DNA of 64,000 bases from an uncultured Odoribacter sp. Lineage in GTDB: Bacteria > Bacteroidota > Bacteroidia > Bacteroidales > Marinifilaceae. Where the stretch lies: NCBI GenBank assembly GCA_900544025.1, contig UQTM01000008.1, positions 1 through 64,000 of the forward strand, read 5' to 3'. A program made the position numbers and the translations under genes. Each line of letters begins with the position of its first letter. The stretch's first letter is position 1. A model generated the notes under the pieces. It was not told the origin of the DNA, did no database searches, and saw only the letters and a list, made by a program, of their open reading frames with translations. Shown here in pieces: positions 1 through 6,730 of the stretch.

Positions 1-454
1 TGTCAGAGTAAATAGTAGGAATCTCAAAGCTAAATGCCATACGCTCATAGTAAATCGTTTTGTCCGTCTCCAATAACTGATTAACGGGCTTATGTATAGC
101 TTCTGGTATTCTGCCTTTAATAATGTGAGAGGTCATAATCTCTGGCGTATCAATTTGTTCATTCCTGAAAAACTCTTGTGCTGCCTTATACACCGTTTCA
201 ATAAAAACAGGGTGGCTAATTGTCAGCTCATTGTCCTTGCTGAATACAGGCACAATACAATCATTCTTTAAATGTTGTATATCTACCTCTGTTGTATTGG
301 CATTGATAAAGTGCAATCCCTTAGCTTTAGGGAATGGCTCTACATAATCCTTAAATGGACTTTCTTCTGTTACGTCAATGTAAGACGTATATTCTTCTCC
401 AAACAGAGCAGGATTCACCTGTTGTGAAGTTGGTAATAATCTGAGTGTTTCCAT
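1..454 (-). CDS. DUF3871-like protein, C-terminus cut by window edge
   Basis: An open frame starts at an ATG at 454 and runs off the left edge without a stop (about 151 codons visible). The protein begins METLRLLPTSQ and contains a stretch reading IHKPVNQLLETDKTIYYERM, which I recognise as resembling DUF3871, a family of unknown function carried by Bacteroidetes mobile elements. No signal peptide or membrane segment is visible. It lies 19 bp downstream of the RadC-like gene on the same strand, so the two are probably co-transcribed. The family name is from memory; that it is a real coding region is well supported by length and composition. Confidence 0.75.
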   Translation of the reverse strand, partial: METLRLLPTSQQVNPALFGEEYTSYIDVTEESPFKDYVEPFPKAKGLHFINANTTEVDIQHLKNDCIVPVFSKDNELTISHPVFIETVYKAAQEFFRNEQIDTPEIMTSHIIKGRIPEAIHKPVNQLLETDKTIYYERMAFSFEIPTIYSD

Positions 455-473
455 GTTGTGAGTTATTAATGAG

Positions 474-917
474 TTATAATACTTTGTTGTCTGAAAAGCT
501 GTAATAATCTTCACTGCCAATCAATAAGTAATCAGCTAATTCAATATCAAATAAATAAGCTGCCAACTTAATTTGGTTCTTCAAATCCTTTTCTGCATCA
601 CTTGGTTCTATATTTCCATTTGGAGAATTAGACACTACAATAATGCTTTTAGCATTGGCAAGTATGGCAGCCTGCAATATAAACTTGGTTTCCACTATGT
701 CATAAGTGTGTGCTGATTCACTAACGGTCACTACACCTAATACCGTACAATTACCATTAAGTAATATGACCTTAGTCGTAATATGGTGCTGTATCGTATC
801 TTCATCGTAAAATTGTAAAGCAAATTCAAATGCTTCCAAAGAATCTCCAACTTTAGTTTTCTCAAAAGATTTATTTGGGTAAACTAACTTTACTTCATTG
901 GGTCTGAATGTTTTCAT
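474..917 (-). CDS. RadC-like JAB-domain protein with degenerate metal site
   Basis: This 147-aa protein follows the C-terminal half of RadC (JAB/MPN, UPF0758) family proteins: a β-strand region (VILLNGNCTVLGVVTVSE), a helix (ILQAAILANAKSIIVVSN), then the region that normally carries the HxHPSGxxxPSxxD zinc site. Here that site reads SNSPNGNIEPSDAE, so both histidines are serine and the aspartate is glutamate. The fold is probably kept while zinc-dependent hydrolysis is lost. RadC-like JAB proteins are common cargo of Bacteroidetes integrative elements, where their role is unknown. The first ATG at 917 gives a sensible N-terminus. Confidence 0.75.
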   Translation of the reverse strand: MKTFRPNEVKLVYPNKSFEKTKVGDSLEAFEFALQFYDEDTIQHHITTKVILLNGNCTVLGVVTVSESAHTYDIVETKFILQAAILANAKSIIVVSNSPNGNIEPSDAEKDLKNQIKLAAYLFDIELADYLLIGSEDYYSFSDNKVL

Positions 918-1280
918 GTTATTGTTGTTTGATTAAACTAAAAAGAGAGGGCATTACACCCTCTCAACGCACCATACCCCTAAATGAAGTATTAATGCAC
1001 CCACAACATGCCTATAAGGTATAAGCCATATCTTTAGTCCTGAATGTGGGATTTCAGGGATATAATGGAGTAAATAAATTGAATTGGTTATAACTTCTAA
1101 TCTGAATATTTATTCAAACATTCTATTTGTCAATACTCTTACTAATGCCAGATAAAAGTCATTTTTTGAGTTGGCAAAACTAAAAGCAAACAGCCTGTTT
1201 GTTCCTGTGCCAGCTCTGCTACACACATAAAAATAAATAAGAAGAAGAGCATAATAACTCTCCTTCCTGTACTTGTTTTG
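918..1280. other. Intergenic region, 363 bp, hairpin and one repeat motif
   Basis: No gene is supported. It holds a 7-bp hairpin (GAGAGGG/CCCTCTC, 945-965), a copy of the TTTTTTGAGTTGGCA motif at about 1162-1175 that recurs near 2900 and 3268, and on the minus strand a TAGTTTTG box (1175-1182) that fits the Bacteroidetes -7 consensus and could drive the RadC-like/DUF3871-like pair. Confidence 0.5.
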
Positions 1281-1853
1281 TTACTCTTCCACCACCTCAA
1301 AATAGGCAACCTCTTTTTCCTGTAACTTTTCACCACTAAGCCCATAAAGCGATGGTGTACCCATACTGAAATCAGGCTTAATGGCTTTAAACGTTTCGCC
1401 TGTACACCTGAGCAGTTTACCAATAATATACTTCTTTGCATAATCCACCTGTCCCTCTGGTGAATCAGCAAAAGCAGGTATATTTACAATCTGCTTTACC
1501 TGTTTAATGCTATCTCCGTCATAGGCAGGATAGGGCTGTACTAATTTGTTCAGGCTGATACCTCCTTTCTTTACTGGTTCTCCTGTCTGCTTGTCACAAA
1601 GTACAGTAATCAAGCCTAAGTAATACCTTTTGTTTTCTGGAAGGCGTTCTTTACTTGGCTTTTCTATCTCCACCCATTCATCCGTAATAAAGTAATTGAA
1701 AAAGTTACTCAGTCCTGATACGCCCTTTTCATTGGCTTGATATGCGTACTTTTCTGCAATCGTATCGACATTAATAGGACGTGCGTTTCCAGGTCTTCGT
1801 AATTCTTCGATTCCTCCAAATTCTTTCCCCAAAATATTAAGTTTAAGTGCCAT
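1281..1853 (-). CDS. Hypothetical protein of the mobile element
   Basis: A 190-aa protein that I do not recognise. It starts MALKLNILGKEFGGIEEL, has no signal peptide or membrane segment, and is a mixed α/β soluble protein with a segment SGLSNFFNYFITDEWVEIEK near residue 47 and an acidic C-terminus (EKEVAYFEVVEE). Codon use and absence of internal stops support it as real; the overlapping frame at 1142-1471 is its shadow. It sits between the RadC-like operon and higBA, on the minus strand, with about 290 bp of repeat-containing DNA upstream. No function can be assigned. Confidence 0.75.
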   Translation of the reverse strand: MALKLNILGKEFGGIEELRRPGNARPINVDTIAEKYAYQANEKGVSGLSNFFNYFITDEWVEIEKPSKERLPENKRYYLGLITVLCDKQTGEPVKKGGISLNKLVQPYPAYDGDSIKQVKQIVNIPAFADSPEGQVDYAKKYIIGKLLRCTGETFKAIKPDFSMGTPSLYGLSGEKLQEKEVAYFEVVEE

Positions 1854-2015
1854 GATAATAAAGTTTGATTAATAATGTATTTTTATTCAACTACTGTAGG
1901 GGGACTTTCAGAGGTGGTCTAAGCATTTGCACGCCATATACAACTAAAATGAAACAGGAGTAAAGGGGAGGGGTATTTTTTCAGCTAAGGTATATATGTG
2001 TCTGCTATATTTAGG

Positions 2016-2073
2016 TTGGTGAGTTTTTCTGAAAAAGGTATATATAAGCCAATTTTTCAAGTTTTTCCACCAA
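2016..2073 (+). repeat. Hairpin repeat family B, copy 1
   Basis: A roughly 58-bp unit bounded by TTGGTG and its complement CACCAA, with an internal AAAAAGGTATATATAAG core. Related units lie at 2994-3050 and 3339-3399. It sits directly before the higBA operator. Confidence 0.5.
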
Positions 2074-2077
2074 AATA

Positions 2078-2123
2078 AAATTCACTAATTGAGTGAATTT
2101 GTCGATATAATTTCCTATCTTTG
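2078..2123 (+). promoter_or_regulatory. higBA promoter with palindromic operator
   Basis: AAATTCACT (2078-2086) and AGTGAATTT (2092-2100) form a perfect 9-bp inverted repeat with a 5-nt spacer. It is followed by a Bacteroidetes -7 box TATCTTTG at 2116-2123, so the palindrome covers the -33 region. HigA antitoxins bind such palindromes to repress their own operon, so this is the probable operator. The toxin ATG follows 19 bp after the -7 box. Confidence 0.75.
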
Positions 2124-2142
2124 TGGAGTAAAATAATACAAT

Positions 2143-2463
2143 ATGATTGTAGAGTTTGAACAGGAGTATTTAAGTGAGTTATACAAAATAGGGCAATGTA
2201 AAAGTAAAAAATACAGATTCCAGCCTAACATTGTCACTAAGTATAAAAAATGTATAGACATTCTTATATCTGCTAATCGAATAGAAGATATATTTCCATT
2301 TCGTTCTCTTAATTATGAGGTATTAAGTGGAGATAAAAAAGGAATATCATCAGTCAGGGTAAATGACCAATACCGTATTGAATTTACAGTAAATAAGATA
2401 GAAGATAAAGAGCCTGTCCTTACTATTTGTAATATACTTGAACTGTCTAACCATTATAAATAA
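2143..2463 (+). CDS. higB: HigB-type toxin (RelE/ParE superfamily mRNA interferase)
   Basis: The 106-aa protein matches HigB toxins in size and layout: an N-terminal strand (IVEFEQEYLSELY), a helical pair (ITKYKKC-type region around residues 30-45), then YEVLSGDKKGISSVRVNDQYRIEFTV, the typical RelE-fold core with basic residues and the R-x-N-x-Q-x-R-I pattern. HigB toxins cleave mRNA at the ribosome. The toxin gene precedes the antitoxin gene by 6 bp, the order characteristic of higBA and opposite to most other TA pairs. It likely stabilises the element in the host chromosome. Confidence 0.85.
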   Translation: MIVEFEQEYLSELYKIGQCKSKKYRFQPNIVTKYKKCIDILISANRIEDIFPFRSLNYEVLSGDKKGISSVRVNDQYRIEFTVNKIEDKEPVLTICNILELSNHYK

Positions 2464-2469
2464 ACGATT

Positions 2470-2787
2470 ATGAGCAACGAATTAAGACCATATATGCCAA
2501 CTCACCCAGGCGAAGTATTAAAAGACGAATTACAGGCAAGAGGTATCAGTCAGAAGAAATTTTCTTCCTTAATAGGTATTTCTTATACAATGCTTAACGA
2601 AATACTGAATGGTAAACGTCCTGTATCTGCTGATATGTCTTTACTTCTTGAAGCAGCGTTGGGTATTGATGCAGCTATCTGGAATAATATGCAAAGTCGC
2701 TATAACCTTGAAACTGCAAGACGTGATACTTCTTTTGCATCCAAACTTGATTCTATTCGTCAGGCGTTTAGTGCTGCTTGTTTCTAA
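2470..2787 (+). CDS. higA: HigA-type antitoxin, XRE-family DNA-binding protein
   Basis: This 105-aa protein has the HigA signature PTHPGEVLKDELQARGISQKKFSSLIGIS followed by a helix-turn-helix ending NEILNGKRPVSADMSLLLEAALGI (residues about 10-65). The family binds and neutralises HigB and represses the higBA promoter, here most likely through the palindrome at 2078-2100. Start ATG is 6 bp after the higB stop, so the two are co-translated. Its C-terminal tail (ARRDTSFASKLDSIRQAFSAACF) is ordinary for the family. The overlapping frame at 2609-2920 is a shadow. Confidence 0.88.
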   Translation: MSNELRPYMPTHPGEVLKDELQARGISQKKFSSLIGISYTMLNEILNGKRPVSADMSLLLEAALGIDAAIWNNMQSRYNLETARRDTSFASKLDSIRQAFSAACF

Positions 2788-2818
2788 GAGTAAAAGCATA
2801 TTTTCAGTCCAAAAATTC

Positions 2819-3050
2819 AGGTGTCCATTTTTTATTTTATTATATAACATAACCTGTGAAAAAAGTGGACTGCTAAAAGAAGTAAATATATACCCCTGTT
2901 TTTTGAGTTGGCAGAAGTAATCACCTAAAAGTATTGGCAGAAGTAATCACCTAAAAGTAAAAGCTAAGCTATTTCTAAAGTCAATCTATTGCAGTGAGAT
3001 ATTTTCATTTTTAGGTATATAAAGAGTATCCAGATAATTTTGTCCCACCT
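2819..3050 (+). repeat. Non-coding module, copy 1 (hairpin A, C motif, D motif, hairpin B)
   Basis: In order it contains hairpin A (2823-2870, GTCCA paired with TGGAC, loop with ATAACCTGTG), the motif TTTTTTGAGTTGG ending at 2910, a tandem 26-bp duplication, a GCTAAGC..ATTTCTA motif (about 2962-2978) and hairpin-type unit B (2994-3050). The same order recurs at 3129-3399. No gene is visible in the interval. Confidence 0.6.
2908..2959 (+). repeat. Perfect tandem duplication of 26 bp
   Basis: 2908-2933 and 2934-2959 are identical, each beginning TTGGCAGAAGTAATCACC. Perfect identity implies a recent slippage duplication inside the larger diverged module. Confidence 0.9.
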
Positions 3051-3128
3051 CCTAAAGTTAGTCATTTCAACTCTGCTGACTTGTTACTGCAAAAATGGAG
3101 TAGAACTATGTTTGTACCCCTAAAATTT

Positions 3129-3399
3129 AAGTGCACTCTTTTTTTATTATATAGTAATAACCTGTGAAAAAAAGGTGTAGCTAAGAGGAGTAAGTATATA
3201 CTACTTATTTTCTGCTTGCCTTGTCGTTACTTCTTCCCTCCTGAAAAATAGTCATTCTATTACTCCTTTTTTTGAGTTGGAGTAAGTAATAGCAGGTATA
3301 TTTGAAGCTAAGCAATATTTCTACCTTCTAACCTTAGTCTGGTGATAAATTTTCAAAAAGGTATATAAGACAGAAATTCCAGATATTTTCCACCATCAG
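3129..3399 (+). repeat. Non-coding module, copy 2
   Basis: Same order of parts as 2819-3050: hairpin A (TGCAC at 3132-3136 with GTGTA at 3175-3179, loop with AATAACCTGTG), TTTTTTTGAGTTGG (about 3267-3280), GCTAAGC..ATTTCTA (about 3306-3323), and unit B (3339-3399, CTGGTG...CACCATCAG around a GGTATATAAGA core). About 80 bp of extra sequence sits between the A and C parts. I see no coding potential in it. Confidence 0.6.
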
Positions 3400-3522
3400 A
3401 CCTTTTATAAGTTAAGGCTGTTTTCTGGTCATTATTTTTCTGGTCAGCTAAGTAAGGCAGTAAATAAGTGCATGTTATTTTCATTTGGCAATCTTGTTTC
3501 AACTATGTGCTATATTCTTTAG

Positions 3523-3550
3523 TTTGTGGTATTTGACTTTACTACCTTTG
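3523..3550 (+). promoter_or_regulatory. Promoter of the 71-aa gene
   Basis: TACCTTTG at 3543-3550 fits the TAnnTTTG -7 box; a TTTG lies at 3523-3526. Transcription from here would start near 3555, downstream of the TTG at 3485 and 40 bp before the ATG at 3596, so it fixes the ATG as the start. Confidence 0.6.
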
Positions 3551-3595
3551 TATTATGTGAAGATAAATAGTTTTTCAAATCCCACTTTCAAAATC

Positions 3596-3811
3596 ATGCG
3601 CATGAAAAATAATGATAAAGAAGTACTTACATCAGGTTGGTTTGGATTGGAACATCACAGGGAAGTACATACGATTGACTTTTACCGTCATATTGGAATG
3701 GAAACTTTGTGTGCCCTCTATCCTGATTTATTTAAGCCAGAAATTTGGCTGTCTGAAAATCCACCTAAAATTGGACAGCCTAAAAAGAAGTTAGTAAAGC
3801 GAAGTAAATAA
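3596..3811 (+). CDS. Small hypothetical protein, 71 aa
   Basis: The frame is open from a TTG at 3485, but the first 37 residues would be encoded upstream of and across the promoter, so I place the start at the ATG at 3596. The product begins MRMKNNDKEVLTSGWFGLEHHREVH, has a central segment TIDFYRHIGMETLCALYPDLFKPEIW and ends in a basic tail (KKKLVKRSK). It is cytosolic and I do not recognise the family. Its own promoter and a strong terminator immediately downstream support a separate, real gene. Confidence 0.6.
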   Translation: MRMKNNDKEVLTSGWFGLEHHREVHTIDFYRHIGMETLCALYPDLFKPEIWLSENPPKIGQPKKKLVKRSK

Positions 3812-3827
3812 GATTGTTGTAAATGAA

Positions 3828-3860
3828 AAAAGCCGTATTCCTTTATTGGGTACGGCTTTT
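3828..3860. terminator. Bidirectional terminator between convergent genes
   Basis: AAAAGCCGTA (3828-3837) pairs with TACGGCTTTT (3851-3860), with A- and T-runs on both sides. The loop contains the TAA stop of the minus-strand gene, and its last codons form the right arm. Confidence 0.8.
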
Positions 3861-4520
3861 ATTGTTTGGGTAGGGTCTGTTTTCATAGTCTGGCGTTCCT
3901 CTTGGCTGTAACATATCATCACATTCTTCCTGAGTAAACGGATGCGGATATAACCTATATAATTTCTGTCCCTCGTTTTCTTCCCATACTGCAAATAAAT
4001 CATTTCTTGTCAGCGTAATAAACCGTTTATCCTTCTCAATTTCACCTTTTATATACCCTGTCTGTTCCGCTTCATTTAGTAGTCTTTCGATGTCTTCTGT
4101 TTTTAGCTTTATCATCCAGTCTGCCAATTCATCAGGAGCAGTATATAAACATCGGTTGGTGTAATTGATGCAGAGCGATTTCAATAATATCAAAAAGCCT
4201 TTCAACTCATCACTAATTGGCTCGTCTAATAATGCCACACTTATGCCAACCCATTTGCCAATAATAATATGATATGTATTTCTTGGGAATGTTCCATATT
4301 GCCCTCCTATATACTCTTTATCCTTAGTCAATAAATCTGCATCCTTAAACCGTTTTATAACTGCTGAACTCTTTTTTAAATTCCATGCTTCCGCTAACGT
4401 ACTTTGCTTTATATGTGTTTCAAGTGTAATCCAATTAGCCTTAACAGCCAAATAAAAATATCTGTATGTATCAATCGCACTTAAACGATTCACGTTTTGA
4501 TTTATCCTTCTAAAGTTCAT
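3843..4520 (-). CDS. Winged-helix-like DNA-binding protein of the element, possible replication/regulatory role
   Basis: A 225-aa protein starting MNFRRINQNVNRLSAIDTYRYFYLAVKAN. A GTG seven codons upstream (4541) is possible, but it lies against a hairpin, so I prefer the ATG at 4520. Residues about 30-75 (THIKQSTLAEAWNLKKSSAVIKRFKDADLL) look like a winged helix-turn-helix, followed by a strand pair and a second helical domain (KGFLILLKSLCINYTNRCLYTAPDELADWMIKL) with another possible winged helix (LLNEAEQTGYIKG). Such tandem winged helices occur in plasmid and phage replication initiators and in regulators. I cannot choose between these roles. Confidence 0.65.
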   Translation of the reverse strand: MNFRRINQNVNRLSAIDTYRYFYLAVKANWITLETHIKQSTLAEAWNLKKSSAVIKRFKDADLLTKDKEYIGGQYGTFPRNTYHIIIGKWVGISVALLDEPISDELKGFLILLKSLCINYTNRCLYTAPDELADWMIKLKTEDIERLLNEAEQTGYIKGEIEKDKRFITLTRNDLFAVWEENEGQKLYRLYPHPFTQEECDDMLQPRGTPDYENRPYPNNKSRTQ

Positions 4521-4544
4521 ATTATTTCTTTTGCAACACACAAG

Positions 4545-4605
4545 CGTCCGTAGGACGGGAGTGTATAATAGTTATTAGTAAGAAAGGCGCCGAAGGTGGC
4601 TTTCT
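4545..4605 (-). promoter_or_regulatory. Two hairpins in the 5' leader of the winged-helix gene
   Basis: CGTCC/GGACG with a 3-nt loop (4545-4557), and AGAAAG/CTTTCT enclosing CGCC/GGTG around a GAA triloop (4581-4605, one G-G mismatch). Both would lie in the mRNA leader just before the start codon and could affect translation or termination. Function is inference. Confidence 0.4.
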
Positions 4606-4692
4606 GTTTTCAACTTATTTTTCTTCCCTGTTTTCAATTCTCTATTTTGCCTTAAGTCAAACCAAAATTTCAGGGTTTAGCTTTCTTTCCGG

Positions 4693-4746
4693 TGATGCAC
4701 TCTTTTTATTTTTATATATAATAACCTGTGAAAAAAAGGTGCAGTC
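4693..4746 (+). repeat. Hairpin repeat family A, solo copy
   Basis: TGCAC (4696-4700) pairs with GTGCA (4739-4743), extended by a T-run and an A-run, and the loop carries TATATAATAACCTGTG. It matches the hairpins at 2823-2870 and 3132-3179, but without the downstream C, D and B parts. Confidence 0.65.
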
Positions 4747-4800
4747 CCGAAATAAGGGTAAAGTATATCTTAACTGCTAATTTTATTCGGCAGTTCACTA

Positions 4801-6621
4801 TTAGTCAAATATCCTTTTAAAGCCTGTAATTACATAGCCTTTGACACGAACACCGTTAATTGTTATTTGTTTACCCTTTAAGCTAATCCATTTATCTAAC
4901 GCTTTACCAGTTGTACCGCCATATTGCTTAGCTAATGCCTTAGCATCTGTATTTGAAATAAAGCTACCCAGTTTATACTGTTCTTCAATCTCTTTTACAA
5001 TCCGTAAATCATCTGGTAAGTTTTCTGGGTTTAGTACTTCCTTTATCTTTTTCTGGCTTCTTAGCTTTAGTAATTGTTTATCTCCCAACTTTTGACGTGC
5101 ATTACTCAAAAACGGATATTCTTCTTCAATTTCACTGATTCTGCCACCAATACTAAGTGGATGCTGTTCCTTTAGCTGTATATACTCTTTTAGTGTATCT
5201 TCAAATGACTGCTTACTTCCTAAATCTTCATTGAGTTCTTCTGTCACCACTTCCCATATTACATCTGTCGTTTCTATTCCACTGCTACGATAAGCGTTCA
5301 TTAAGTTTTTGCCAGAATGATACACCAAATTCTTTAGTTTATATTTGTAGAGTTCCAGTTTACCCGCCATGTCATTTACTACAAATTTATCCTCTGTGGC
5401 ATTGTAGCGTATGTAATCTTTAGGAGTTAGTTCTTTGATTTTTTGCTGTTTGGCTTCTTCTGAATACTGGTTACATGCTTCTACACGTTCCAATGCTATG
5501 CGCTCCTGTTTTTTAGTTTCAGCCAATACATCTTTATAGTCTGCTTTATTTTTGTCTTTATCCTCTTTAGGTGTATCAAAAACATGAATGACAGAATTAC
5601 GAAACGGGTTCGTTCTGGTTCTTATCCGTCCTGCAATTTGTGGTATGTCAGTTTCAATGCCTAATAGAGTGTATGACTTGGCAGAACTACTGACAACAAA
5701 GCACATTCCTGTTTCTGAATAGTAATCGACACCCTCAAATGATTTGCGAGTGATAAAGTTGTACTTCTTAGTTGGTGATGATGAACTGGAAATAGTATAG
5801 CCTTTTAGTGTTGTACGGTTCTTGGGAGTATCAGCACATATAATTCTGCATTCCTCTGCATTTAGTTTGCAATGGTCGATTATCTTACGTATATCCGTTA
5901 CACTGTTTACGAAAATAAATGCTTCGTATGATTTGATACCGTCTATTTCAAGGTATCCGTCACGCTGGTAGTCCTTAATGACATTTGCCATAAATACAAA
6001 TACTTTGTTAGTTTTGGCTAACTGTATTTTGATTCGTGGCTTTTCTTTCCAGTCTGCAACATATTCAGTAATGCCTTCCAGTGCTAACGGCTTAAACTCG
6101 TCTGATAATGGAGTTGCAGACATAAAGCAAAAGGACTTGAATAACTTGTAATTGTCAAATATGCCATGAATGGCAGTATCACGTAATAGGCATAGTTCCA
6201 GAAATGAATGGTATTCATCACATAGAAAACGGTATTCTTTCGGATTGATATACTTTAGAATGAATGGTACTTTGTCGTAGGTACAAATGATTTTCTTCAC
6301 TCCATCGGTCTGTAAGTATTCTTTTAGGTGATGTTCCAGTGCTGCATCACTATTACCATAAGCACCAAATAAATTCATAACAGGACTTATGCCTGGCTGT
6401 TTGTCTTGCCAATTGTAGGCATTATCGTTTTTGTCTTTAGGTGGGTAACATTTGTTTTGTACTAACTCAGTGGTAGGGACGGCAATAATGTAGTTTTCAT
6501 CATTGATTAATGCAATGGTGGTAGCACCGCATCCAGTCCATACTTTATTGAATAGACAGTTGTATGGTAAATCAGGTAATATCAGATAACCGTTTTTTTC
6601 TACTATTGGTAGTTTTTTCAT
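4801..6621 (-). CDS. SF2 helicase-like protein with atypical Walker A
   Basis: A 606-aa protein with the ordered motifs of superfamily 2 helicases: a P-loop-like WTGCGATT (residues 28-35), motif II CDEYHSF (about 134-140), motif III MSATP (about 168-172) and motif VI QIAGRIRTRTNP (about 330). The P-loop has alanine where GxGKT has lysine, so nucleotide binding would need another arrangement. The C-terminal 250 residues are charged and helical and end in a possible DNA-binding region (KALAKQYGGTTGKALDKWISLKGKQITINGV). A role in element replication or excision is inference. It is followed downstream by the winged-helix gene on the same strand. Confidence 0.7.
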   Translation of the reverse strand: MKKLPIVEKNGYLILPDLPYNCLFNKVWTGCGATTIALINDENYIIAVPTTELVQNKCYPPKDKNDNAYNWQDKQPGISPVMNLFGAYGNSDAALEHHLKEYLQTDGVKKIICTYDKVPFILKYINPKEYRFLCDEYHSFLELCLLRDTAIHGIFDNYKLFKSFCFMSATPLSDEFKPLALEGITEYVADWKEKPRIKIQLAKTNKVFVFMANVIKDYQRDGYLEIDGIKSYEAFIFVNSVTDIRKIIDHCKLNAEECRIICADTPKNRTTLKGYTISSSSSPTKKYNFITRKSFEGVDYYSETGMCFVVSSSAKSYTLLGIETDIPQIAGRIRTRTNPFRNSVIHVFDTPKEDKDKNKADYKDVLAETKKQERIALERVEACNQYSEEAKQQKIKELTPKDYIRYNATEDKFVVNDMAGKLELYKYKLKNLVYHSGKNLMNAYRSSGIETTDVIWEVVTEELNEDLGSKQSFEDTLKEYIQLKEQHPLSIGGRISEIEEEYPFLSNARQKLGDKQLLKLRSQKKIKEVLNPENLPDDLRIVKEIEEQYKLGSFISNTDAKALAKQYGGTTGKALDKWISLKGKQITINGVRVKGYVITGFKRIFD

Positions 6622-6685
6622 GGCTTTTTGTTTAGAAATGGATATAGTTCTTCCGTACTCAGTATTTTAGTGCTGAATAACAAGT

Positions 6686-6719
6686 AAAAAGAGTGTGAGC
6701 CGACCTGTCACATCGGCTC
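6686..6719 (-). terminator. Probable terminator after the 431-aa gene
   Basis: GAGCCGA (6697-6703) pairs with TCGGCTC (6713-6719). On the minus strand the stem is followed six bases later by five T residues, so it is a moderate terminator between the 431-aa gene and the helicase-like gene. Confidence 0.5.
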
Positions 6720-6730
6720 TGTGACTTAGA

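Noticed and set aside
1142..1471. 109-codon minus-strand frame
   Set aside because: Overlaps the 190-aa gene in another frame; composition and hydrophobic runs are not protein-like.
2609..2920. 103-codon frame overlapping higA
   Set aside because: Shadow of higA continuing into the hairpin A repeat.
2819..3400. CRISPR array
   Set aside because: Repeats differ in length, are not regularly spaced and no cas genes are present.
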